A stretch of DNA of 36,223 nucleotides from Planctomycetota bacterium. GTDB taxonomy: Bacteria > Planctomycetota > UBA1135 > UBA2386. The notes under the pieces were generated by a model that was not told the origin of the DNA, did not search any database, and saw only the letters and a program-made list of their open reading frames with translations. Each line of letters starts with the position of its first letter. Positions within the stretch are counted from its first letter, which is position 1. Made by a program: the position numbers and the translations under genes. The stretch lies in the NCBI GenBank assembly GCA_002684655.1, contig NYVR01000109.1:1-36223 (forward strand), in the 5' to 3' direction. This document shows, piece by piece, positions 16,479 to 24,217 of the stretch.

Positions 16479-17881
16479 CTGACGGACACCTCAAGCGCGG
16501 TCCTCGTCGCCGTGACCGTGACGCGCCCGCGCCGTCCATCGAGTTCGGCGGACGCGATCGGGACCCCGTGGGTCTCAGCGACGAGCGCGGCTTCTTCGGT
16601 TCGTACGAAGAAGCGGGGTGATAGCAGCGCGGCCGCAAACTCCATTGCCCCGAGACGCTCGCCCTCCCAGCTGATCACGCAAGCTGTTGGCGTGTTCTTG
16701 CGTATCCATGTGATCACCTCGCCGCCCTGCATTTTGTCTCCGCGGAAGAACCAGGACTCCGGGCCGGCCTTGTGGTAGAGGACGACTTCTTCGACGCGTC
16801 GGTCGACTACTTTGCCCGGGAGCCGAGCGAGCCCCAAAAGTAGGTGAGCCAAGACGAGCCAAAGCACCCATCGCACACCCTGTGAGCTGCACGGCTGCGC
16901 GCCTTTCGCAGACGACTCGGTGTATTTACGGACAAAGCCCGCAGCGACCCCGACGCCTCGCCAAAAGGCGCGCAGCGCGCTGAACGGCACGTAGGCGCAT
17001 GCGACTCCGGCGCTCGATGCTGCCGCGATTCTTCGCGCCATCGGGACGGGCAAGGACATCAAAACGACGGATACAGCCGCAGCCATCAGGATGACTGTGT
17101 CGGGGCGAATAAGTAGTAGCGCCGCGGGCGTGCATAACGCGAGCAACGCCAGCGGCGGCTGCGCATGGTCGCTCAGCTTGCTGTAACTGTCGCCGCCGGC
17201 GTGCCCCGCGTGCTCTGTGTGCAGGAAAGCGCGCCAGTAGCCCTGGTGGTATTGCGCACTCAGATAGCGCGTGAGAGAGACTTCGTGGTGATGCGCGACG
17301 CGCGAGGCGATCTCGAACCGAAGCCGATAGCCAGCGCGCGCTGCGCGAAACGAGAGCTCGGCGTCTTGGCCGCGCAGGTAGCGCTCGTCAAAGCCGTTGA
17401 GTTCGACCAGCACCTCCCGCCGGTATATCACGCAAAAGGTAGCGAGGAAGTCGACATCGGTCGGCATGGCGCGGTGTCGCGCAGCGATTTCCTCGTGGAT
17501 CAGTGCGGCTAAAAGTGAGCCAACGACGGCGTTGTCATAGGCGCCGCTGACCGCGCCGACGACCTCGTCCTCTATGTGTGGCAATAGATGCCGCAGCGCG
17601 TCTTCCGCGGCTATGCAGTCGGAGTCCACAAACCAGACGAGCGGGTATCGCGCGGCGCGCCATCCTGCGTTGCGAGCAGCGCCGGCGCCGCGTCCTGGCG
17701 AGCGCAAGACTCGCGCGCCGGCTTTCGCTGCTACGGCGACGCTCGCGTCGTGTGAGTGGTCGTCAACGTAGATGGCCTCCGCGCGTTCTACGCATCCGCA
17801 CGCGGCGAGCGCGGCCTGAACACACTCGCCGATCGTGCTCTCGCAGTCGCGGCCTGGAATGACGAGGCTGATCGCAGTCAT
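16475..17881 (-). CDS. Family 2 glycosyltransferase with C-terminal membrane and soluble extension
   Basis: The 468-residue protein has a GT-A catalytic domain over residues 1-215: SLVIPGRDCE at the start, VDDHSHD (39-45), GAGAARNAGWRAA, then the metal-binding WFVDSDC (83-89), and DERYLRGQDAELSFRAARAG. Helices follow at about 240-290, and another near 330-350 (VLWLVLAHLLLGLARLP). The last 105 residues are soluble (VVLYHKAGPESWFFRGDKMQ onward) and I do not recognise them; WFFRGD and VITWIRKNTP suggest a second enzymatic or sensing module. The protein likely adds a sugar to a lipid-linked surface glycan at the inner membrane. The gene overlaps the next by ATGA. Its ATG is only four bases downstream of a strong hairpin. 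Confidence 0.85.
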   Translation of the reverse strand: MTAISLVIPGRDCESTIGECVQAALAACGCVERAEAIYVDDHSHDASVAVAAKAGARVLRSPGRGAGAARNAGWRAARYPLVWFVDSDCIAAEDALRHLLPHIEDEVVGAVSGAYDNAVVGSLLAALIHEEIAARHRAMPTDVDFLATFCVIYRREVLVELNGFDERYLRGQDAELSFRAARAGYRLRFEIASRVAHHHEVSLTRYLSAQYHQGYWRAFLHTEHAGHAGGDSYSKLSDHAQPPLALLALCTPAALLLIRPDTVILMAAAVSVVLMSLPVPMARRIAAASSAGVACAYVPFSALRAFWRGVGVAAGFVRKYTESSAKGAQPCSSQGVRWVLWLVLAHLLLGLARLPGKVVDRRVEEVVLYHKAGPESWFFRGDKMQGGEVITWIRKNTPTACVISWEGERLGAMEFAAALLSPRFFVRTEEAALVAETHGVPIASAELDGRRGRVTVTATRTALEVSVR

Positions 17882-17885
17882 GAAA

Positions 17886-17905
17886 CGCGGGCGCCAGCGC
17901 CCGCG
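17886..17905 (-). terminator. Strong hairpin after the E1 alpha-1 gene
   Basis: A 9-bp G+C stem with a two-base loop (CGCGGGCGC/GCGCCCGCG) lies 8 bases beyond the E1 alpha-1 stop, followed on the minus strand by TTTC and then the GT2 start codon. It is probably the terminator of the oxoacid dehydrogenase operon. The T-run is short, so some read-through into the polysaccharide genes is possible. Confidence 0.6.
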
Positions 17906-17913
17906 CGCTGTGC

Positions 17914-19098
17914 CTAAAGCGGGAAGGCCCCAGTGTTCACGCCGCGGCCTTCGAGCGCCAGCACTTCGGCCAGCTGCTCTTTCTGCTGTTCGGTGACGCG
18001 CGCGTAGACGTCGGTGACCAGCGTCTCGTCTTCTGGCGGCGCCTCCTTCTCAGCGGCCGCGATCGCGTCGTTGACGCGCTTGGCGATGTCGTCTTTGAAC
18101 GCGGCCTCTTTGTCCTCGTCCCAGAGCCCCTTCTTCTCTAGGTAGACCCGGAAGCGGTCGACCGGGTCGCGCTGCTCCCAGAGCTCTACTTCGGCGTCGT
18201 CTCGGTACTTGCTCGGATCGTCCGAGGAGCTGTGTCCGAGGCGGCGGTAGGTGACGGCCTCGATGAACGTCGGCCCGTCGCCTTGGCGCGCGCGCGCCGC
18301 GGCCTCCTTGGTGACCGAGTAGACCGCGAGGATGTCGTTGCCGTCGACCCGCACGTAGGGCATGCCGTAGGCCTTGCCCTTCTGCGCCAGGGTCTCCGAC
18401 GCGCTCTGCTTGCTCAGCGGCACCGAGATGGCCCACTGGTTGTTTTGGCAGAACATGATGCACGGGCTCTTGTAGACCGCGGCGAAGTTCATGCCGCAGT
18501 GAAAGTCGTTGGCGCTCGTGGCGCCGTCGCCCATGTAGCCGAGCACGACGATGTCGTCGCCGCGGATCTTTGCGGCCATGGCTGCCCCGGTCGCGTGGCT
18601 GATCTGGGTGCCGATCACCGAGGACATGCCGTAGTAGTTGCCCTCCTTGACCGTGTAGTGGCAGGGCATCTGCCGGCCCTTGCAGCGGTCGGCGCCGTTG
18701 CCGATCAGCTGGTTGATCGCCTCGGTCAGCGATAGCCCGCGCATCATCGCGGCCGCGCCCTCTCGGAGCGCTGGGAAGATCCAGTCTCGGTGCTCGAGCG
18801 CCGCGACCGAGCCGACCGTCGCGGCCTCCTGGCCGAGGATCGGGCCGTAGAAGCCGATGCGGCCTTGGCGCTGCAGCATCAGCATGCGCCGGTCGAACTC
18901 GCGCACCTGGACCATCTGCTCATAGAGGTAGAGCAGCGTCTCTTCGGTCAGGCCCGGGTCCTTGCCCTTGGCGACGCTGCCGTCGTCCTCAAGCAGGCGC
19001 ACGAGGCCCTGCGGCTTGGCCGCGGGCGCGCTGTCCGCAGCCGCCTTCTCGGCCGCTGCCTTACGCGACTTCTTCTTCGAGCGCTTCTTCGCGGCCAT
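17914..19098 (-). CDS. 2-oxoacid dehydrogenase E1 alpha subunit, copy 1 (with Lys/Ala-rich tail)
   Basis: The 394-residue thiamine-diphosphate enzyme subunit decarboxylates a 2-oxoacid (pyruvate or branched-chain) with E1 beta. The TPP motif is present as MGDGATSANDF (189-199) followed by CQNN (217-220), and the active-site loop is LGHSSSDD (287-294). It has GKGRQMPCHY-like CKGRQMPCHY (139-148), typical of the branched-chain group, but FPALREGAAAMMRG differs from the YRxxG of that group. An unusual 30-residue N-terminal tail, MAAKKRSKKKSRKAAAEKAA then ADSAPAAKPQ, precedes the fold. The start overlaps the E2 stop (TGATG), so they are translationally coupled. This is the second of two E1 alpha genes in the operon. 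Confidence 0.92.
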   Translation of the reverse strand: MAAKKRSKKKSRKAAAEKAAADSAPAAKPQGLVRLLEDDGSVAKGKDPGLTEETLLYLYEQMVQVREFDRRMLMLQRQGRIGFYGPILGQEAATVGSVAALEHRDWIFPALREGAAAMMRGLSLTEAINQLIGNGADRCKGRQMPCHYTVKEGNYYGMSSVIGTQISHATGAAMAAKIRGDDIVVLGYMGDGATSANDFHCGMNFAAVYKSPCIMFCQNNQWAISVPLSKQSASETLAQKGKAYGMPYVRVDGNDILAVYSVTKEAAARARQGDGPTFIEAVTYRRLGHSSSDDPSKYRDDAEVELWEQRDPVDRFRVYLEKKGLWDEDKEAAFKDDIAKRVNDAIAAAEKEAPPEDETLVTDVYARVTEQQKEQLAEVLALEGRGVNTGAFPL

Positions 19099-20414
19099 CA
19101 GCCCAGCAGCATCCGGTAGGGCTGCTCGAGGTGGTCCTTGACGACATTCATCCAGTGCGCGCCCGTCGCGCCGTCGACCAAGCGGTGGTCGATGGACACG
19201 GACAAATACATCTTCTTGCCCGGGACGCAGGCCCCGTCGCGGATCACCGGGGTGTCCTTGATGGCGTGCACGCCGCAGATCGCGACCTCGGGGAAGTTGA
19301 TGACCGGAGTCGCGAACAAGCCGCCGATGTTGCCGGCGTTGGTGATCGTGAAGGTTCCGCCCGTGAGGTCGTCGACGGTGACCTTGCCTTCGCGGGTGCG
19401 CTGCGCGAGGTCCTGCAGCTCAGCCGCGAGCTCGCCGATCGACTTGCGGTCGACGTCCTTGATCACTGGCACGATCAGCCCGTTGTCGGTGTCGGTGGCG
19501 ATGCCGAAGTTGAAGTAGCCCTTCACGACGAACTCGTTGGTGACCTCGTCAAGCGACGCGTTCATCTCCGGGTGCGCCCGCATGGCGGCGACGATCGCCT
19601 TCATGATGAACGGCAGGTACGTCACGTTTACGCCCTGGTCAGCGTAGGCAGCCTTGGCCTCCTTGCGGATCGTGACCAGGTCGGTCACGTCGATGTCGTC
19701 GACGTAGGTGAAGTGGGTTGCGGTGTACTTGGACCGCGTCATCGCGTCGGCGATCTTGCGGCGCAGACCGCGGAACGGCGTGCGCGTCTCGGTGCGACCT
19801 TCGGGCGCCGGGGGGATCGCGATCGGCGGGAAGCTGTGGCCACCTACGGCCGCGCCGCCAGCGGCCGCCGGGACGGCCGCGCCGGTCGATAGGTCGTCGT
19901 TGGTCACGCGCCCGCGCGGGCCGGTCGCGGTGATCGTCGCGAGGTCGATGCCCATCTCACGTGCGCGACGGCGTGTCGCAGGCGCCGCGAGCACCTTGCC
20001 GGGGCTCGACTGCACAAAGGCTGCCGGTGCGGCGGGCGCTGGGGCTGCGGGCGGCGCGACGGCTGCGGCGGCGGGCGCCGGCGCTGGGGCTGCGGGAGGC
20101 GCGGCGGGTGCGGCGGCGGGCGCAGGCGCTGCAGGCGCGGCCTCTGCTTTGCCCGGCGCGGCGGCGCCGGCGCCGCCTGCGTCGATGACCGCGATGACCG
20201 AGCCAACCGGCACGACGTCGCCTTCGGCGCACTTGAGCTCGGCGATCGAGCCCGTGAACGGCACCGTGATGGTCACCGTTGCCTTGTCCGTCATCACCTC
20301 GACGAACTCGTCCTCCTCCTGGACTGCTTGGCCAGCGGAGACCTTCCAGCTGACGATTTCGCCTTCCGCGATGCCCTCACCGATGTCGGGCAGTTTGAAT
20401 TCCTTGAGTGCCAT
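19098..20414 (-). CDS. Dihydrolipoamide acyltransferase (E2)
   Basis: The 438-residue core subunit transfers the acyl group from E1 to CoA. Residues 1-78 are one lipoyl domain, with lipoyl-lysine K44 in VMTDKATVTI. A flexible Ala/Pro linker of about 60 residues (79-139) follows. The peripheral-subunit-binding domain spans about 142-175 (APATRRRAREMGIDLATI and GPRGRVTNDDL). The catalytic domain runs to the end, with H410 and D414 in the HRLVDG motif. One lipoyl domain and the residues before H410 resemble branched-chain and pyruvate E2 enzymes alike, so substrate is not certain. It lies between E1 beta (35 bases upstream) and E1 alpha-1 (overlapping). LipA, the first gene of the operon, lipoylates this class of protein. 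Confidence 0.96.
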   Translation of the reverse strand: MALKEFKLPDIGEGIAEGEIVSWKVSAGQAVQEEDEFVEVMTDKATVTITVPFTGSIAELKCAEGDVVPVGSVIAVIDAGGAGAAAPGKAEAAPAAPAPAAAPAAPPAAPAPAPAAAAVAPPAAPAPAAPAAFVQSSPGKVLAAPATRRRAREMGIDLATITATGPRGRVTNDDLSTGAAVPAAAGGAAVGGHSFPPIAIPPAPEGRTETRTPFRGLRRKIADAMTRSKYTATHFTYVDDIDVTDLVTIRKEAKAAYADQGVNVTYLPFIMKAIVAAMRAHPEMNASLDEVTNEFVVKGYFNFGIATDTDNGLIVPVIKDVDRKSIGELAAELQDLAQRTREGKVTVDDLTGGTFTITNAGNIGGLFATPVINFPEVAICGVHAIKDTPVIRDGACVPGKKMYLSVSIDHRLVDGATGAHWMNVVKDHLEQPYRMLLG

Positions 20415-20449
20415 GATTGTGAGCTTTGTGGTGTGTGCAGTGCGGGTGG

Positions 20450-21469
20450 TTACCAGACGAACGTCTTCTCGATGCCAGCAGCGACGCGCTTGGGGTCAGG
20501 CATGTAGAGGTGTTCGAGGGAGTATGGGAACGGGGTGTCGAAGCCGGCGACCCGGACGATCGGGCCCTCCATGTACTCGATGGCCTTCTCGGCGATGATC
20601 GCGCTGAGCTCGCCGCCGAATCCGCCCGTCTTGGGGGCCTCGTAGACGACCACGACGCGGCCGGTCTTCTTGACAGATTCGAGGATGGTGTGCTCGTCGA
20701 GCGGCACCAGCGTGCGCAGGTCGACGATCTCGACGCTGCGGCCGTGCTCTTCTTGCGCGAGGTCAGCGGCCTTCTCGCACACCGGCACCATCGCGCCGTA
20801 GCACAGAACGGTGACGTCGGTGCCCTCGCGCGCGATGCGCGCCTTGCCGAGCTCAACGGTGTGTTCGCCGACGGGCACTTCGTCCTTGGCGTGGCGGTAG
20901 ATCGCCTTGGGCTCCAAGAACATTACGGGGTCCTCGTCGCGGATCGACGAGATCAGCAGCCCCTTCGCGTCCGCAGGCGTCGACGGGATGACGACCTTGA
21001 GGCCGGGTGTGTGGCAGAAGTAGGCCTCGGACGACTGGCTGTGGTAGTGGCCGCCGCGGATGCCACCGCCGTAGGGCGAGCGGATCACCATCGGGCACGT
21101 GTATTCGCCGCCCGAGCGGTAGCGCATCTTGGCGGCCTCGCTCACGATCTGGTCGAAGCCGGGGTAGATGAAGTCGAGGAACTGGATCTCGGCGACAGGG
21201 CGCATCCCGTAGACGGCCATGCCGACGCCGGCGCCGAGGATGCCGCACTCGCTGAGCGGGGTGTCGAAGCAGCGGTTGTCTCCGAACTGCTCGTGCAAGC
21301 CCATCGTAGTGCCGAAGACGCCGCCCTTTTTGCCGACGTCCTCGCCGAACACAACGACGCGGTCGTCGTTGCGCATCTCGACCTTCATGGCGTCGTTGAT
21401 GGCCTCGAGCATGGTCATGACCTTGGTCTTGGCCTGGCCTTTGCCCGTCTGGGGGTTGGTAGCGGTCAT
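20450..21469 (-). CDS. 2-oxoacid dehydrogenase E1 beta subunit
   Basis: The 339-residue subunit completes the E1 active site. It contains FGEDVGKKGGVFGTTMGL near residue 40, DTPLSECGILGAGVGMA, and the conserved FLDFIYPGFDQIVSEAAKMR. Active-site-lining residues are seen in GGHYHSQSSEAYFCHTPGLK. The C-terminal transketolase domain shows RTLVPLDEHTILESVKKTGR and VYEAPKTGGFGGELSA. The wording is closest to the branched-chain group (QSSEA, EAPKTGGFG), but pyruvate use is possible. It has the normal length of the family. It is the only E1 beta for two E1 alpha genes, so it must pair with both unless another beta lies elsewhere. It is 32 bases downstream of E1 alpha-2. Confidence 0.96.
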   Translation of the reverse strand: MTATNPQTGKGQAKTKVMTMLEAINDAMKVEMRNDDRVVVFGEDVGKKGGVFGTTMGLHEQFGDNRCFDTPLSECGILGAGVGMAVYGMRPVAEIQFLDFIYPGFDQIVSEAAKMRYRSGGEYTCPMVIRSPYGGGIRGGHYHSQSSEAYFCHTPGLKVVIPSTPADAKGLLISSIRDEDPVMFLEPKAIYRHAKDEVPVGEHTVELGKARIAREGTDVTVLCYGAMVPVCEKAADLAQEEHGRSVEIVDLRTLVPLDEHTILESVKKTGRVVVVYEAPKTGGFGGELSAIIAEKAIEYMEGPIVRVAGFDTPFPYSLEHLYMPDPKRVAAGIEKTFVW

Positions 21470-21501
21470 TGGAGTGTTCTCGTCAGGTGTGCTGGTGCGT
21501 G

Positions 21502-22614
21502 CTACAGCGGGAAGTGGCCGACCTCAGCGCCGACGCCGCCCTTCTGGACGAGGTCGTGGAGGTGTTTTTTCTGGTCCTTCAGCTGCTGCGTTGGGTTCAT
21601 GTAGACGTCTTCGAACATCGTCTCGGGGCCCACGGGGGGCATCGCCTCGGCGACTTTCACGGCCGCGGCGATCTCGTCCTTGGTGCCCTCGACGCACTCG
21701 TTCTCGAAGTCTTCGCTCCAGAGCTTCTTGTGCTTCAGGTAGCGCTGGAAGCGGGCGATCGGGTCCTTCTTCTGCCAAGCCTCGAACTCTTTCTTGTCGC
21801 GGTAGCGGTCGGCGTCATCCGAGCTGGAGTGCGACGCGATGCGGTAGGTGACGGTCTCGATCAGCGTTGGGCCGTCGCCGCGGCGCGCGCGCTCGACGGC
21901 CTCTTTGGTGACCCGGTATACGGCGAGGATGTCGTTACCGTCGACGCGCACGCCGGGCATGCCGTAGGCGTCTGCCTTGATCGCCATCGACTCGCTCGCC
22001 GTCTGCTTGTCGTTCGGCACCGAGATCGCCCAGCCGTTGTTTTCACAGACGAACACGACCGGTGCCTTGTAGACCGCGGCGAAGTTGAGGCCGCAGTGGA
22101 AGTCGTTGCTTGAGGTGCCGCCGTCGCCGCAGAAGGTCATGAAGACGGTGTCTTCGCCGCGCGCCTTCGCCGCCATGCCAGCGCCGGCCGCTTGGCTGAG
22201 CTGGGTTCCGATCGGGGAGCTGATCGAGACGAAGTTTGCCTGGCGGAAGCTGTAGTGAACAGGCATCTGCCGGCCCTTGCTGGTGTCGCCGGAGTTTCCG
22301 AACCACTCCGCGATGATCTTCTCGTACGGGATCTGTCGCAGCAGCAGGATGCCCGGCTGGCGATAGGCGGGGAACAGCCAGTCGCTGTCCTGCAGCGCGT
22401 AGGCGCTGCCAAGGTGCGAGGCCTCTTGTCCGGTCGACTGCAGGTAGAAGCCGATCCGACCTTGTCGCTGCAGCGCCAACCCGCGCTCGTCGAGCGCGCG
22501 CGTCGCGCACATCAGCTTGTAGAGCCGCTGCAGCTCCTCGGGCGGCAGGTTCGGGTCCTTGCCCCGCTGCGCCTTGCCGTCCTTGTCGAGGATGGTGACT
22601 AGTTCGAGACTCAT
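21502..22614 (-). CDS. 2-oxoacid dehydrogenase E1 alpha subunit, copy 2 (branched-chain-like)
   Basis: The 370-residue TPP-dependent subunit has FCGDGGTSSNDF (161-172) followed by CENN (190-193), and the active-site loop SHSSSDD (261-267). FPAYRQPGILLLRQ (81-94), GNSGDTSKGRQMPVHY (106-121) and VSISSPIGTQLSQAAGAG (129-146) match the branched-chain E1 alpha (human BCKDHA-like) closely. There is no basic tail. It differs at many positions from copy 1 (for instance AYRQPG against ALREGA, and SISSPIG against GMSSVIG), so it is a diverged paralogue rather than a recent duplicate. Its start overlaps the lipA stop by ATGA. The likely role is oxidation of branched-chain 2-oxoacids; pyruvate cannot be ruled out. 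Confidence 0.94.
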   Translation of the reverse strand: MSLELVTILDKDGKAQRGKDPNLPPEELQRLYKLMCATRALDERGLALQRQGRIGFYLQSTGQEASHLGSAYALQDSDWLFPAYRQPGILLLRQIPYEKIIAEWFGNSGDTSKGRQMPVHYSFRQANFVSISSPIGTQLSQAAGAGMAAKARGEDTVFMTFCGDGGTSSNDFHCGLNFAAVYKAPVVFVCENNGWAISVPNDKQTASESMAIKADAYGMPGVRVDGNDILAVYRVTKEAVERARRGDGPTLIETVTYRIASHSSSDDADRYRDKKEFEAWQKKDPIARFQRYLKHKKLWSEDFENECVEGTKDEIAAAVKVAEAMPPVGPETMFEDVYMNPTQQLKDQKKHLHDLVQKGGVGAEVGHFPL

Positions 22615-23585
22615 GATGTTGTTACCTGGACCTGCGCGGCCTCTCGTTGCTCCTGCTCCTTGCGCTGACGCAAGAGGCCTTGGATGTAGAACTCTGCGGC
22701 TTTGTAGCTCGATCGGACCAGCGGGCCGGAGGCCACATAAAGGAAGCCCTTGGTCATGGCGCGCTCTTCGAGCGCCTTGAAGCGCGCCGGCGTCACGTGC
22801 TCGCGGACCGGCAGGTGGTGCATCGACGGGCGCAGGTATTGGCCGAAGGTGACCACATCGACCCCGAACTCGCGCAGGTCGTCCATGGATTGCTCAAGTT
22901 CACGGTCGCTCTCGCCGAGGCCGAGCATCAGCGATGACTTGGTGACCACGTCGGGGCGGAGCTGCTTGGCCATCTCCAGCGTCTTCAGCGAGCCGAGGTA
23001 GCTGCAGCGCGGGTCGCGGACGCGCGGCGTCAGCCGCAGGACCGTCTCTATGTTGTGGGCGTAGACGTCGACGCCCGAGTCAACCAGCGTGCGGATGCTG
23101 GACTCGCGGCGCTGGATGTCGGCGCGCGCCGTCCGGTCCATCGGCAGCCAGTCGCCGACGAGCGCCTCGACCAGCATCTCTGGCGCGCGGCGCTTGATGG
23201 CGCGGATCGTGTCCGCGACGTGCTTCGCGCCGCCGTCGGGGAGGTCGTCGCGGTCGACCATCGTCAGGACCACGTATTTCAGGCCCATCGCGACGCAGGA
23301 CTCCGCGACCTTCTCGGGCTCCTCGGCGTCGACCGGCACCCCTTTGCTGTTCGTCTTGACGGCGCAGAAGCGACAGCCGCGGGTGCACGTATCGCCGAGC
23401 ACCATGAAGGTCGCCGTGCCGCCGTCCCAGCACTCGCCCATGTTCGGGCAACGAGCTTCCTCGCAGACCGTGTGTAGGCCCCGGTCGCGGAGTGTTTTGG
23501 TCAGCCGCGCAACCGTTGGGCCCGAAGGGATCGGGACCTTCAGCCAATCGGGCTTCTGGCCAGGCGTGATGCGGTTGGAGGACAT
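22611..23585 (-). CDS. lipA: Lipoyl synthase
   Basis: The 324-residue radical SAM enzyme inserts two sulfurs into octanoyl groups on lipoyl domains. The auxiliary cluster cysteines are C41, C46 and C52 (CEEARCPNMGEC), and the radical SAM cluster cysteines are C67, C71 and C74 (DTCTRGCRFC). The C-terminal conserved serine is present in VRSSYKAAEF. Start ATG 23585 (MSSNRITPGQ) is chosen over an upstream ATG at 23666 because the earlier residues look non-coding and the 22-bp dyad begins at 23667. It is the first gene of the operon and is followed by E1 alpha-2 with an ATGA overlap. Co-transcription with an E2 gene that needs lipoylation makes physiological sense. Confidence 0.97.
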   Translation of the reverse strand: MSSNRITPGQKPDWLKVPIPSGPTVARLTKTLRDRGLHTVCEEARCPNMGECWDGGTATFMVLGDTCTRGCRFCAVKTNSKGVPVDAEEPEKVAESCVAMGLKYVVLTMVDRDDLPDGGAKHVADTIRAIKRRAPEMLVEALVGDWLPMDRTARADIQRRESSIRTLVDSGVDVYAHNIETVLRLTPRVRDPRCSYLGSLKTLEMAKQLRPDVVTKSSLMLGLGESDRELEQSMDDLREFGVDVVTFGQYLRPSMHHLPVREHVTPARFKALEERAMTKGFLYVASGPLVRSSYKAAEFYIQGLLRQRKEQEQREAAQVQVTTS

Positions 23586-24217
23586 GGACGAGGTGGGGAG
23601 GCGCGCTGGCCGTATTAGACGGCTGCACGGACTCCTACGATATGCATCCGGCGCGAGGGAAGCCAATTACATACCTGCAAGTATGTAACCTGCCGAGGGC
23701 GTGGTCGCCGGGCGTTGGAACGCCTCCAATAACGTTCATAAGCTCACATCTTCTAACACTTTATCGAAAAATATTGCGAGGCTAATGGGTGTTCAATGGC
23801 AAGGCTTGTGGTTCGCATCTGCGGTGCATTGCTTTCCCAGGTGACCTGCATTTTTACGGCTGGCAAGGCAGGCGGAAGCGCCCAGCAGTCGTGCTGTTGG
23901 GGATTCCTGGCTCTGGTGCTCGGCCTGCACTCGGGCGCCTTCCGCATGCCTCTACGACATGCGTATCCGCTGTTTGGCTGGACTGGGAATGTGCGCCACG
24001 ACTCAAGCAGGCAGCAGCGACGAAACGGAGCGTTGTCGCGCGCGCGTCACGCTAAGCGCCGGGCTGATGCGTCCTCGCGCGTCGTGGCGAGCGTCCAGTG
24101 ATTCGTTCGCGCTACGTGGGAAGTTGGCGGGGTCCGCTTCGCTTGCTTTTGCCGTGTCGTTCATCCATCGTCGCTGGTCATGGCGGATGCGATCGGCAGC
24201 GCGGGAAACGAGCCGGC
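23586..24217. other. 632-bp divergent intergenic region
   Basis: Besides the dyad, an A+T-rich stretch (23728-23785, about one third G+C by count) contains TTATCG, AAAAATATT and CATAAG segments and is the most likely site for promoters serving the minus-strand lipA operon or the plus-strand glycan operon. No clear -35/-10 pair can be singled out. A weak hairpin (TTGGA/TCCAA, 23715-23729) lies before it. From 23790 to 24217 the G+C is high, only short open frames occur in several frames, and none shows a recognisable protein; I see no gene or RNA gene there. Confidence 0.6.
23667..23688. promoter_or_regulatory. 22-bp dyad upstream of lipA, probable repressor operator
   Basis: Arms TTACATAC and GTATGTAA form a perfect 8-bp inverted repeat around a 6-base centre (CTGCAA, which itself holds palindromic TGCA). 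The dyad lies 82 bases before the lipA start in the intergenic region shared with the plus-strand glycan operon. The arm sequence and spacing resemble operators bound by TetR-family dimers; the cognate regulator is not in this window. It is also A+T-rich against its surroundings, as promoter-linked operators often are. Confidence 0.6.

Noticed and set aside
19979..20180. Repeated G+C-rich blocks that look like a DNA repeat array
   Set aside because: They encode the Ala/Pro linker of E2, a normal feature of that protein; no repeat unit is conserved at the DNA level and there are no CRISPR-like spacers.
23789..24101. Short open frames of 88 and 101 codons before the glycan operon
   Set aside because: They overlap each other in different frames and contain no recognisable motif or ribosome-binding site.
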